Source of the DNA: Diphasiastrum complanatum
Lineage: Eukaryota > Streptophyta > Lycopodiopsida > Lycopodiales > Lycopodiaceae
Assembly (NCBI GenBank): GCA_029204225.1
Contig: CM055106.1
Span: forward strand, 47,748,633-47,812,632
DNA: 64,000 nucleotides
Direction of reading: 5' to 3'
In this document: piece after piece, positions 1-10,980 of the stretch
Position numbering within the stretch: position 1 is the stretch's first letter
How the letters are laid out: each line of letters begins with the position of its first letter
The notes under the pieces: generated by a model
Seen by the model: only the letters and a program-made list of their open reading frames with translations
What the model was told of the DNA's origin: nothing
The model's database searches: none
Position numbers and translations under genes: made by a program

Positions 1-74
1 TTGCGAATACGTCAAACATTTCTCGACTCTCTGTTGACACCTTAATCAGCTAGAGTGTAGTACTGTTGTACTAC
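1..74 (+). repeat. 3' end of the 5' LTR of gypsy A
   Basis: This stretch repeats at 6321-6394 with a few substitutions. The two copies diverge directly after GTACTAC, which sets the internal edge. The ends do not show a clean CA-3', so the boundary is good to a few bases only. Confidence 0.65.
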
Positions 75-218
75 GCTTGCAATCGAAAGACCACATAGTG
101 CGATTGATCTTCTTGCTATTTGTAATGAAAATTTTTACGAAGAAAAAGTGAAAATACTAGTCGAATAGATCTAGATGAAATCACTGCTCAGTTACTTGAA
201 CTCCTAATTAGCTTCGGT

Positions 219-394
219 ATGGAGGGCCATGCTGTACGTTTCACTTCTATATCAAAAATTAAATATGATTATTTTAAAGGGACTTCTTCCGACGATGCAA
301 ATAGCTATGTCTCACAATTCGAGTCAATCGCTAATGCGAAGAACGAAGGTACTAACATTGACAAACTACGAATCTTCCCTAGTCTGTTGTATCA
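219..394 (+). pseudogene. gypsy A gag N-terminal remnant
   Basis: An ORF opening at 219 encodes a helical gag-like start including YFKGTSSDDANSYVSQFESI, which fits the N-terminal capsid region of plant gypsy gag. After about 55 codons the homology stops and the next bases, in another frame, encode RNase H. No capsid C-terminal half and no zinc knuckle remain. This is a deletion relic and not a complete gag. Confidence 0.6.
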
Positions 395-909
395 ATTCTC
401 CTATTCTAAGACCACCCAACTGGGCTATTTTATTTCATAGTTATGTGGATGTTTCTGCATTTTCTATTAGCGTCTGTCTAAGACAGAAAGACGACCAAAA
501 GAAAGATCATCCCATTTACTATGCGAGTCAACAGCTCAGTGCATCAGAGAAGAATTATTCGGCTACAGAAAGGAAAGCTCTTGGAATGATTTTCACTGTT
601 AAGAAATTTCAGCATTATTTGCTGGGATATGCATTTATTTTTCATGTGGATCATTATGCTCTTAAGTATCTTATAAATAAACCAGATCTATCAGGACGAA
701 TTGCTCGATGGGTTCTACTTCTGCAAGAATTTACTTATCAAGTAGAGCTTCGTCAAGGAAAATATCATACGAATGTTAATTATCTATCGCGACTCAGCAT
801 CGGAAAAATTGAAGATCCTATCAATGATGATTTTCTAGACGAACATTTATTCGAGATTTCATCTAAAAATTTGCTATATTCTGAACTTATTACTTATCTT
901 AAGGATTAA
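395..909 (+). pseudogene. gypsy A RNase H domain
   Basis: The reading gives the gypsy RNase H order: a strand with the first Asp (YVDVSAFSIS), then YYASQQLSASEKNYSATERKA with the Glu-containing helix, HVDHYALKYL, and a tail of LSGRIARWVLLLQEF. RNase H removes the RNA strand of the RNA:DNA hybrid during reverse transcription in virus-like particles. The polymerase domain that should precede it is absent and the junction with gag is at about 395. The frame closes at a TAA at 907-909, just before the integrase block. Confidence 0.8.
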
Positions 910-930
910 ATATATCCGGATGGTTACGAT

Positions 931-2118
931 TTGGAGCAAAAGACAGTTTTTCAATATAAGGTAGCACCTTATACAATTATTAACAATGTTCTGTACAAGC
1001 TTGGTGCTGACCATCAACTACGAAGATGTCTCGAAACTGAAGACATTAAAAAGGTCGTTAAAGCCTTACACACAGAAGATGCTGGTGGATATTTTGCTTT
1101 GAAGAATAAAGTTAATAAGATATTGACTGCTAAGTATTGGTGGCCAACAATGTTCAAGGATGTATCAAATTTTATTCGTTCATGTGATCCATGCCAGAGA
1201 TCTGGTAAGCCTACAAAAGCAACGAATTGGCCGTTGACACCAATCCTGTCTCTTGCACCATTCAAGAAGTGGGGGATTGACTTTGTCGGTCCAATCAAAC
1301 ATGTGACTCGACATACGAAATGTCGTTATATTTTAGTTGCAACGGATTATGCTACAAAGAACGTTGAAGCAGAGCCGACGAAACAAAACGATGCAAAAAT
1401 TGTCCCGATGTTCTTATTCAAAAGTATAATCACAAGACATGGTTGTCCACTTGAACTAGTAAGTGACCGAGGTACACATTTTCTAAATGACACGATACGG
1501 TTGCTGACAACCTATTTTCTGATCAAACACAGAAAAACTACACCGTATAATCCAAAAGCAAACGGGTTGACAGAAAGAGCTAATGGAATTTTATGTAAGA
1601 CCCTGAACAAAATTACTATTGCCCATGCAACGGATTGGGATCAGAAACTACCATTAGTTCTCTAGGCTTGTTGCAACACAGAAAAAATCACGACGAAGTA
1701 GACACCATATTTTCCTCGGTATGGTATGCATCCTATTTTGCCAATTGAATTTGAGGTGAAAACTTTTCGTATTCAAGCTCAACGAACAGATGCAGAATGT
1801 ATTAACGAAAGGTTGACTAATATTGATGAACTAGCTGAAGCTCGTGAGAAAACACAAAAATTAACGAAGGAAATCCAGGATTAAAGAAAGAAGAAGTATG
1901 ACAGCCATATCAAGAAATATGGTCTGAAAACTGATGACTTTGCACTGATATATGACAGTCGACATCAAAAGTTCCCTGGAAAACTCCATATGAGATGGCT
2001 TGGACCGTATAAAGTCATAGAGGTATTTGAGAATAGTTTAGTACAACTTCAACCACTTGAAGGTGAACTGTTACCTACACGTATTAATGGGTCCAGACTA
2101 AAGAAATACTATCTTTGG
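931..2118 (+). pseudogene. gypsy A integrase and C-terminal pol
   Basis: The zinc-binding region reads HTEDAGGYFALKNKV followed by YWWPTMFKDV and CDPCQ; the second zinc His of the usual GGH is Tyr here. The catalytic core has WGIDFVGPI (first Asp), VSDRGTHFLNDT (second Asp) and NGLTERANG (Glu), so the DD35E triad is present. A TAG at 1663-1665 interrupts the frame, but homology continues in the same frame through YGMHPILPIEFE and, after another stop, the C-terminal domain (LHMRWLGPYKVIEVFENS, INGSRLKKYY). Integrase would insert the cDNA; this copy is inactive because of the stops. Confidence 0.85.
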
Positions 2119-2694
2119 CCAGAATTTTTTTTATTCTTATTATTTTCTATATTTTTTTGGAATTAATCGCGAATTTTTTTATCTTTTCTAATATTTTTTC
2201 GCAACTTTTCTTTTATCTTTTCTAGAAACTTTTGTGAAATTTTTTAGTACCTTCCAACATTTTTCATAATGTCTCATGAAATTTTTGAGAATTTTTCTTG
2301 ACTTCTCTCAATCTTTCAATTTAATTTCTAAAATATTTTCGAGAATTTTTTGCGACACTAAATTTGTTAATCAAATTTTCGTAAATCATTTTCGAGAATT
2401 TTACTAGAATTTTTGTTTCTTCTTAATTTAATATCATTAAAGATCGATCTGTCAAATTATAATCTTAAACACTGAGCCATGCACGTCCTTCATAAATGGA
2501 AGTGACAGATGTCATGTCACCATGCATGTCATCATCCCTTCCACACCGCTATTGCATATCAGAGTTATTTTTCATTTTCTTCCTTACACTTTCGGCCTAC
2601 GAGTTTATGCTTTCCTACACTTATTCTCTTTGCGATCAAAGCTCACTCATACGAACTATTGCAATCTACAGAGCTGTCATCAAACATTCGACCA
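2119..2694 (+). other. AT-rich spacer between pol and extra ORF of gypsy A
   Basis: This stretch is rich in TTTTTC and GAATTTTT runs and has no convincing coding sequence. It separates the integrase C-terminus from the downstream ORF and could hold signals for expressing that ORF, but no splice acceptor or promoter can be named with confidence. Confidence 0.5.
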
Positions 2695-5294
2695 ATGGCT
2701 TCCGGATCAAGTTCTAGTTCTACCATTATTTGGAAAGTACGCGCAGGAATCCGTCTGGCATCCATCCAGTCTTATCTGGATCGATGTAGATTGGGTGATC
2801 TGAAAGTGGACCTTTCAATCATCCTTTCTGAAGTCAGCATAAAATTTGTGAACTCCATCCACTCAATTTATGAGGTGGACTTCGAAGTTCATGTGCGAGG
2901 CCAATTCTTCACTATCACTGAATACTTGTTCTGCACAGCCCTCGAGTTACCTTTGGATGGGAAGATGGTTTCAACCAATAAAGACTCAGTGGATGAAACA
3001 GCCCACTTCTTAAGCAACTGTTTTGTACCCACGAAGGGATACAAAATTTTAACGATCCACGACACAACATTTAAACTATTTTGTAAATACGCAAACCAAG
3101 CAATATTTTTGATGGGTGCGGATGCTACAATTTCAGTTACATATTGGACGCACTCGCTGGTAATCCAGTTTGCTTCGGTGTTATTACCTACAAGGTTTTT
3201 TTGCGATGGATTAAGCATCAAAAATTTTCTGGCGTTGGAGCACATGTTTCTCGATTGTGTGTTCTGGTTGCACCCGATGCTGCACTAGCAGTCGAAGTGG
3301 CAGCTACCACTGCTATGGAGATTGATGCCGCGCCATCCCAACCAGATACAGTTTTAGCTGGGGCAATGGATACAGATGATGATGCTGCTGCTGCTGATTC
3401 TTCAAAGTTTGCATTTGCTTCCACATCTCAAAAACAGCAGAGTGCATCCTTCTCTGATGATGATGCAACCCAGTCCGACACATCAGACAAAGGACGAACA
3501 ACTATTGAAGGCGACCCTAGGACACACCTATTGAAGAAGAAGATGAACCAGACAACCAGCCCCAGTGGTTTTGCACCATGACAGAGAACCAGCCCCCATG
3601 GTTTTGCACCATGGCTGAAGTGTACGAGTTGGACAAATACCATCAAAAGATTACCATGGAGTTTGTTAACTCGGAAAGGAGATGCCAAGAGGATCTTAAG
3701 GCGTCCCACGAGAAGATCGATTCGCTCGAATCAGACAACACGAAGCTGATCGAACAAAATCGTTCTCTCAAAACACAACTTCAGACTCTAATAAAAGAAA
3801 CTAATTCTTTGAAGAAGATGGATAAGGCAATTCAGGCCAAGTCTGACAATTTTCAGACTCAAAATGATTCTTTGAAGCAACAACTCTTGGCTGCAAATCA
3901 ACATAACGTCGCCCTCCAGAAATATTTGCAGGGGAGCGAATGATGCGAATAAAGATAGAAGCTGCTCTTTTTGTGTGCACCAATGCAGGGTCAGTCACAG
4001 TCAACCTCACAAGGCTGAATCAGCTCCAAGACCAGATGCTCAAAAAATTTTGAGTCGAGTTCTTGCAACCGCTCGAGGATGCGAAGGCACTTGTCGAGGA
4101 AGAGTTGGCTGAGCTGAAGGAGCTCTCGAGTGAAACCACCCCATCTTGCAGCAGGCCCGATTCACATGATGAATATCTTTAGGCCCTGCTTCGCATTGAT
4201 GACATCGCACAGCAACTTCAAGCTGTGCCATCGTGTTCCGGAGCCTCGAACCATCAAGAGTATTTGGAGGCTGTCGCGAATCTCGACAAGCTCAAGCAGG
4301 AGCTGTCGAATCTTAAGCAACAATTGGAAGATAATAAGCTAGCTACTGAGTTGCAAACTTAGGACCTGGCAACTGTATCACCACAACCAAAGCGGACACG
4401 GCGCAGTCAGTCGAAGGTATGTCCTGACAGATTCGTGAATCTGCTGAACGCTTCTGGAAATGGTGTCCACATGCATTTAATGTTGAATTGAAATGGCATG
4501 TGGATCACATGATGCTACCAGACGCAGTAGGCATCGGCTTCAATGATTGAAAGCAACCTTGGGAGAAAGACGACTTTCTCTGGTTTAAGCTCTCTATCAA
4601 ACAGAAATGATGTCTCGGTTGGGGCATAATCCAGGGTAAGTTCCAGGTCGTGCCTTTCGGATTAGCAGAGTTATACAAAGGCTCTTCGGCTATGTATGCT
4701 CTAGAATATATGAGAAAAAAAAAAAGAGTTTCAATTTTTGAGGAACACAGATATTAAATGATATTTTTGGAAGCGAAAGTCGCAATTTCAAGTGTACAGA
4801 CCTCAAACTGTTGCGGATTTAGACAAATTCGATGATGACGGGCTGCTGATCAATGTAAATATGGCTTATCCAGAGTTATTCAGTCTATATGTGGAGAAGC
4901 AAAATTTTGCAGATTATTTTGCGGAGATTCGACACAATCTGCAAGACAGAAGGAAGTCATTTCGCTACAAGCAGTTCTGTACATATTCATTTTGGCAGTT
5001 TGGTTCTTTCGCGACAAAGACATTATTTTTCGTTCAAAATTTTATCTTAAAAGCTCTTTTATAAGATTTTCAGCTCATTACTATAAAGAAGTCACTCTTC
5101 GAAGTGATTCAGCCGAAGATACATAGTTAACTCAGGAGCTGTTCGATGGAACATTGCTCCCAGTCAAGTTAGAAGAATTCGGCAACTTACTAGTTGGCCG
5201 CTACACAAAATCAAAAGAAGACTTGTTGTTGATTGAAGCTCAACAAAACTTCGAGTTTGTTCAGAAATTATATGAAGAATTGAATCGTTCATAA
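2695..5294 (+). pseudogene. gypsy A additional ORF (aORF) downstream of integrase
   Basis: From the ATG at 2695 (MASGSSSSSTIIWKVRAGIR) coding character continues with frameshifts and stops to a TAA at 5292-5294. Visible parts in order: a helical N-terminal domain (EYLFCTALELPL, HFLSNCFVPTKGY, CVLVAPDAALAVEV after a frameshift near 3180), an acidic low-complexity stretch (MDTDDDAAAADSS), heptad-rich coiled coils at about 3620-3940 and 4050-4340, and a C-terminal part containing ERFWKWCPHAFN, HVDHMMLPDAVG, KQPWEKDDFLW and EAQQNFEFVQKLYEEL. The ORF is sense-strand and lies between pol and the 3' LTR. The order resembles that of the aORF in the B elements of this window. The N-terminal part may relate to the plant transposon-protein domain family; I cannot confirm that. 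Function unknown. Confidence 0.6.
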
Positions 5295-5558
5295 AAACAT
5301 TCATTCATGTCTTTGTTATGCTGATGTTTCTATGGGATGCTGAATTTTTGAAGGTTGATTCCAATTCAAAGTTCAACACAAAACAACCTATTCAATTAAA
5401 GAAACAGCAAGACACATATTCTCTAAGATGAAGAAATATCTAAAGGACGAAATATACGAAGAAATATCTTTTCGCCTTAACGAAAATCTGACGAACAGAA
5501 TGTTTCACGAATAATCCTCAAAAAGAAGATGTTATGTTCACGAGGACATTTCACATTT

Positions 5559-5569
5559 GAGAAAGGGGA
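5559..5569 (+). promoter_or_regulatory. polypurine tract of gypsy A
   Basis: GAGAAAGGGGA sits two bases upstream of TGTGATGCC, the apparent start of the 3' LTR. This is the place and composition expected for the plus-strand primer. Confidence 0.7.
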
Positions 5570-5571
5570 TA

Positions 5572-6394
5572 TGTGATGCCACCTTATTGTTAAAAAATGG
5601 ATATCAACATAAATATGGCATGATATACTTGAAAATGAAGATATGAGCTGGTTAAGTATAAATCATGAAGAGGCCTAAAGTCATTTTTCGGGAATATATC
5701 TCCTAAGTACTTGCCTTGTAATTAAGGGCAAGACCTTTAATAAGAAAGACATTACCTTGGATAACCTTTACTAGGTCGTCCACATGAAACGACTAGATAT
5801 GAGAAGACATGTTAAACTAGAATAACTATAACTCGTAGTTAAGTATACCTTTTATGGTATAATTGAACGTATTTTCGGTCTAATTTTAACTAGACCCTTT
5901 CGCAGGAGTGACGCATCTGTTGTTTTAGAGGTGTGTTTGTTCGCCCCGTAGAACATATATTGATCTCACACTTCAGTCTCGAGCATCGAGAGAGAAGAGT
6001 TTATGCATTCTTTAAAGAACTGTCTTAAAACTATCTTATTCGTTTGTCGCGAATACTTTCTTGTTGGCACTCGAATAACGACTCTCTTTGGTATAGTCTA
6101 GCACGATCATTGAATAAATTTGTATGTATACATATGAGATGATAGTCCCTGTTTGAAGAATTGAGTCTTTGATCTATTTTCCTGATTGTCATTGACATAA
6201 GTTTCTAACGTGCTCTAAAACCATTCGTGTTCTTTAACCATTAATTTGGACTTTAGTTGTTGAGGACTTCTGTCTAGAAATGAATAGTTCGCAAACGCAA
6301 TTAATTAATTGTCTGCACAATCACGAATACATCGAACATTTCTCGACTCTTTGTTGACACCTTAATCAGCTAGAGTGTAGTACTATTGTACTAC
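5572..6394 (+). repeat. 3' LTR of gypsy A
   Basis: An 823 bp non-coding block starting TGTGATGCCACC after the polypurine tract. Its last 74 bases match window bases 1-74. The 3' edge is set by loss of similarity after GTACTAC. Confidence 0.7.
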
Positions 6395-7139
6395 TCCAAT
6401 AACATCTCATCCGTAGAACACGTTTCATTCAATTTGATAGAGGCCAGATTGTTGTTCTAAACTTTCAACACCACACACCCAAATATAAGTAATATTGGTT
6501 ATTTTTTAATGTCTGTCGACAACCAGAATAACACTCGACACCACTTGCCATAATTGTACCAAATACATAACTTTCTAACGCATTCCTTTGTGGGAACGAC
6601 ATTATTTACTATAAAATCTATATTAACCCTGTTGGTATAGTACAACATGTTGGTATGGGGTACGACGACAAATCGGCCTGGTAGAACAATCAGATCGGAA
6701 CGATCCTACCGCTGCACGAAGGCAGTGGTCAACTTATTCCCTCGGTGCATGCACTACTACAATAGTAGGTGAACACAAGAGTAAAATAGAGCTTCATTGC
6801 ATGGTTGGCGGAAGAGCAGAAAATCAGACAAAGCAATAGGAATGTCAGACAAGAAGATGTAGTAGCAAAGCATACAATCTTGTCAAGAACTTTGAATGCA
6901 ATAAAAGCCAATGATTGATTCAGATTAGTATATAGAAATACATGTCATTTTGATGCTATGAGCACAAGACAATAGCAGACAAAATCGCATGCTCAGGAAG
7001 CTAACTCCGCTTTGTAAAAGCTATAAGCTTATTACTGATAGTTAGTCTGAAAAACGAATCGATGCATCTGTAGTGTTTGTCTCATTAACTACTTACATTT
7101 TTAATTAGATTACAATAGTCATCTATATAGAATTTACAT
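6395..7139. other. unassigned DNA between gypsy A and a copia relic
   Basis: I see no recognisable coding sequence, tRNA or repeat match here. Short ORFs on either strand lack motif content. Confidence 0.4.
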
Positions 7140-7600
7140 TTATGCAGATATAGAAATTTGTGGCCCATGCAGAATCCTTCACTGAAGGATGCAAAGTATT
7201 TCATCACTTTTATTGATGAATTTTCTAGAAGAACATTGGTGTACGTTATCAAGAAAAAATCAGAAGCTTTCAGTTGCTTCAAAATCTTCAAGGAACGTGC
7301 AAAGAAAATAAATGATAAGACAATTAAAGCCCTGAGGTCCGACAACTGTGGAGAATATATCTCTACCAAATTCAAGGAGTAATGCTAGAGCATTGAACAA
7401 CAGTTATCACCCCTTATTCGCCTGAGTCAAATGGCTTAGCTAAGAGGAAGAATCGTACCCTAGTCGAGTCAACCAAATGCATGCTGGGACATGCATCTTT
7501 GTCAAAGAGCCTCTGCGCTGAAGCTGTTTCCATTGCCACTTACATCCAGAAAAGATGTTTGCCAACCTGCAAAACTCCATGCATCAGATGCGCATTCACT
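7140..7600 (+). pseudogene. Ty1/copia integrase core fragment
   Basis: The reading gives the copia integrase core: MQNPSLKDAKYFITFIDEFSR (partial), KALRSDNCGEYISTKFKE with the second catalytic Asp, a TAA at 7380-7382, then in another frame ITPYSPESNGLAKRKNRT and MLGHASLSKSLCAEAVS. The usual catalytic Glu of NGxxERKNR is Lys (AAG). Both ends stop abruptly with no gag, protease or RT nearby. It is a dead fragment about 460 bp long. Confidence 0.8.
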
Positions 7601-8159
7601 AAACACACATCGAATTGGCTATGCTTCTCTGGATTACCCAATCCTACTCCGTTGTCCGAACTCATTTCTTTCTTCACCCTCCTCTCTTTTCTATCTCTTT
7701 TCTTTCTTTACCTGCCATTGAGTTTTTGGGCTGGCGCTTTCTACACACGGATATCATTTTTAGCTCTCCACTCTCAGGTCACATCCAACTAGCTCTTATG
7801 TAACTAGCTGGTTTGTCCTCAACTCATGGTCTTACACAACAAGATGTCATGATTGGGTTATATCTTACAAGTCTATTTACTCTAAATCTTGGATCAACCA
7901 GCACCAGAAAAATTCCTTCAACTGATTGTGATATTGGTAGAGAATCTACCAACATTGCCCTCCACCAAGCTTGTTGTACGTCCCTCTGCAACACCAATTT
8001 AACAGTCGGGCTCTTCGATTGTTGATTTGGTTCTCCTGCTCTTACAAATTGGTTCCATTGTTAAGCTGTTGTTAATCCTTCAGTTAATCTTTCAATGGAA
8101 GTCCAAGACTACTATCATGTCATCTTTGTTTGAAACATCAATGAAATTTATTCTACGTC
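7601..8159. other. unassigned DNA
   Basis: A pyrimidine-rich stretch at 7640-7730 is followed by DNA with no recognisable gene. Open frames here are hydrophobic by composition (T- and C-rich codons) and carry no motif. Confidence 0.35.
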
Positions 8160-9738
8160 AGGATTATACATAAAATTGAGTCATTAGTCCATTGAGCGAT
8201 TGGATTGTAGGACAATGTTGGTCATCAAAAAAATTTGGGTTATTGGATTTGATTAAGGATGAACAAGGTAGAGAAGTAATGTAGGTATCAGTGTCAGATG
8301 TGTCGGAGTAAGGTGTAGTCAGGTAGCAGTCTCGGATGATCCTCCCATGTCGTGTCCATCTCGGTCTTCTTTCTTTTTTGTTCATGCTAGCTCTACTTGT
8401 ACTTTACAAGTAGTGTCCCATAACTGGTTCACCCAATCTAGGACCTTTTGTAAGTCTTGCTGCATCTTCTAAATTTGATTTTGGGATTCAAGTAGCTTCT
8501 TCTTGTACTGGTCTTGATAGGGTTTGGTATTGGCCTTGTGGGCTTCATACCTCTAGATCAACTCCATGTACCACTACATCCTGATCGCCTCTCCAGGTGG
8601 TGGCACTACTGCAATGTCTTCGGGTCTCACTTGGGCTGGCTCAACTATTGTGGTTGTCAATCGGTGCCGGTAGAGGCTTGTGCATCTTGTTGCTCAAGCT
8701 AGTCTCATAGCTGTAGGAAGCCTTGAATCTATTGTTGAATCAACCCTTGCAGCTCCTGGCTTCTTAGCTCATATTCTTTTGTCTTTGAGCTCTGCATGGC
8801 AAGCCTCTAGATCTCTTCTCGACTAATTGGTCAGCCAGTTCGTCAGTCTGACTCACCAACTAGTGTAAGTGAAAGGATTCAAGGGCTTGTTTGGCAGTCT
8901 TCGGTAGGTTGCTGACATCTCTAAACACGGGGAATTGAAGAGGCACATAATGTGAGGGTGGGATGCAAAATTGTGGGTTTGCTGGTAGGGTGGTGGTGGC
9001 AGGGACTAAAGTGGTGGTGGTTATTGTATCAGAAAGGGCAAAGATTGTGGAAAGGAGAGTGGAGACAACAATGGATTGAGTTAGGGGTCCACTCGATGGA
9101 TTTAACTCCTCTTTGATATGCACATCCCCTATAGAAACAATTTCATCAAAGCTTTCTAGCACATCATTAGTATCAAAGTAATCAAGTTGATCAACATCTA
9201 TATTAATGGTGCGGGTGTGAGAGGCTGACAATGGGTCAGTTGATTCCATTGTCAGATTTACCTCTAGTACCTTCTCCTCGGTGATGTTGTTGCCACGTGT
9301 TCCTCTTTTGTTGTTGTATTCTCAATTTGCACCTAAAATCCGCTATAGTGGTTATCTCTGCTTGCTCCTCTCCTACTTGGTGCTCTCCCTCAACTGTTGG
9401 ATCCATGGTTCGCTCTCAATTGCAATCGCATCATTGATCTTTGGATGTAGAAGCCAGTGGCTTGCGAGTGTGACTTAAACAAGCTCTAGTCATCTTTTGT
9501 GCTGTTCGAAGATGCCCCTGAGTCTTGTGCCCTCGGTCTATGGCCATCATCTTGGTCTTCTTTGCTTGTGGAAAAATGGTCGATGATTGAGATTTGTTGC
9601 GTTCGGTGTCTGAGCTGGAACGGGTAGGGGCCTTGGAGCATAAGGTACAGTTGTATTGGCTATAAGCCATTGTCATTAGGAACTGGCTCTAATAATTGTG
9701 GGTTGGAGGGATCTTAAACTCCAACTTCTGAAACATTG
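8160..9738 (-). pseudogene. diverged aORF of older gypsy relic B'
   Basis: Read on the minus strand this matches the layout of the aORF in B1 and B2: DQLDYFDTNDVLESFDEIV parallels the YFDAADLMKISDD segment, a Thr-rich stretch and PSHYVPLQFPVFRD parallel SPSHTPDQYPTL, and a region near 8400-8480 keeps clear nucleotide similarity to the coiled-coil coding part of B1 (12385-12470). It is broken by stops. The upstream part continues beyond the inserted B1 element at 16604-16740, showing B1 inserted into B'. Confidence 0.65.
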
Positions 9739-9743
9739 GTTGT

Positions 9744-10806
9744 TGTTCACAGGTTCCACTCTATCTGTGAACATGGTTGTTTGGCTTTCTTTACTTCTTC
9801 GTTACCGTTCTTTATGGTTCTTCTGGTTCTTACTATTCTTCTTGTTAGAACGGTTATCACACGGATGTGTTACTCAGATTTCAACATGTATATCTCAGCT
9901 TGTTAATGGGAGACACTATTTTGATACTCAACTACATGCATAAGCCAGCCATATAACCATCTATAGCTCAAGAGGATCAATGTTCTGGAACAAGGAGCAG
10001 TTCTACCACTATCAAGAACAAGATTAACTACTCAAACAAGAACTAGATTCCTTACAACATAATAATAGTCCAAGAATCAAGAAACACTCTCTTGATGCTT
10101 GGATTGCCAAGAACAATCAAGAACTGGAATGTAAGAAAGTATGCAAGATCTACACCACAAACCAGCCTATTTAGTTTACTTGCATGCTGATTCCTACCTT
10201 ATTCCACAAACAAGAAATGAATCCTAATCCACAACTAAGTAAGAAACAACAAAACAAGATTCTAGTTAATCCACAATACAAGAGAATCAAGCATGCTCAT
10301 AGAAACTTCACTCAAGAATATTGCCATGAACAAGGAGCTTAGCAATTATCAAGAACTCGTGGAGGATCCTCTTTACAAGAGAACTTGACAATACATTCAA
10401 AGCTCCCTCATAAGATAGGGGAGCCCTTAAATAAGCAAGAAGGCTACCCAAGTGGAGCCCAAGTGGCAATTCCACCAAATTAGAAATCACATGTGGAATT
10501 TTCCCTTTCATTAAAGGTCACCATCAAAAGGTGGCTCACTCTAACTAATTTAAGGGGGGTCTACATTTATTTACAAGGCCTAGGAAATATGACTAGCTCC
10601 TACATGGTCGTTCCTTCTCTAGGATACACCATGTAGGCTCACATAGATATTTCACTGTCATCCTAGCTAGTAATTTCTTGGCTCTCATGCTCGGCTCTCA
10701 GCTTCTTCAGCTCTCCTCCTTCTAAGACCTCCTCCGTCATGGGTGAGAGGCATTTTGTGTCTTCGTCTTGGCTCGGCATCTGGGGATTCTCTCGAATCTG
10801 CTAACA
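9744..10806 (-). repeat. 3' LTR of gypsy B1
   Basis: This 1063 bp repeat matches 15561-16598 and 39290-40387. On the minus strand it starts TGTTAG and ends GTGAACA. The segment around 10430 reads TTATTTAAGGG on the minus strand in all three copies, a possible TATA-type core promoter. Confidence 0.85.
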
Positions 10807-10980
10807 TTATCCACTCCTAATCTGTTGCAGGACCCACTGCAACACCGATGATGTCTTTCGCTTGGCACTTGGAAAAGCGTGGATCTTCGTTCGCTTCCAT
10901 AAAACCAGGTGCTTACTATCCGCAAAATTTATTATTTTATTTTTATTTTTTTTCAAAATTGGAAGTCTCTCAATTGGCCA

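Larger units (their letters stand above)
1..6394 (+). mobile_element. Ty3/gypsy LTR retrotransposon A (internally deleted)
   Basis: The first 74 bases match the last part of a second sequence ending at 6394 (shared stretch includes GACACCTTAATCAGCTAGAG), so they read as the 5' LTR end and the 3' LTR end of one element; the rest of the 5' LTR lies outside the window. Between them, in order, are a gag start, RNase H, integrase, a long extra ORF, a polypurine tract and the 3' LTR. Protease and the reverse transcriptase polymerase domain are missing because gag is joined directly to RNase H near 395. I do not see a canonical tRNA-Met primer site after base 74. The target duplication cannot be tested because the left flank is off the window. 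Confidence 0.8.

Noticed and set aside
7640-7803. Small hydrophobic protein
   Set aside because: The hydrophobicity comes from a CT-rich tract and differs between frames.
10807-10860. Clear polypurine tract next to the B1 3' LTR
   Set aside because: The minus strand here reads AGGAGTGGATAA, only partly purine; too weak to call.
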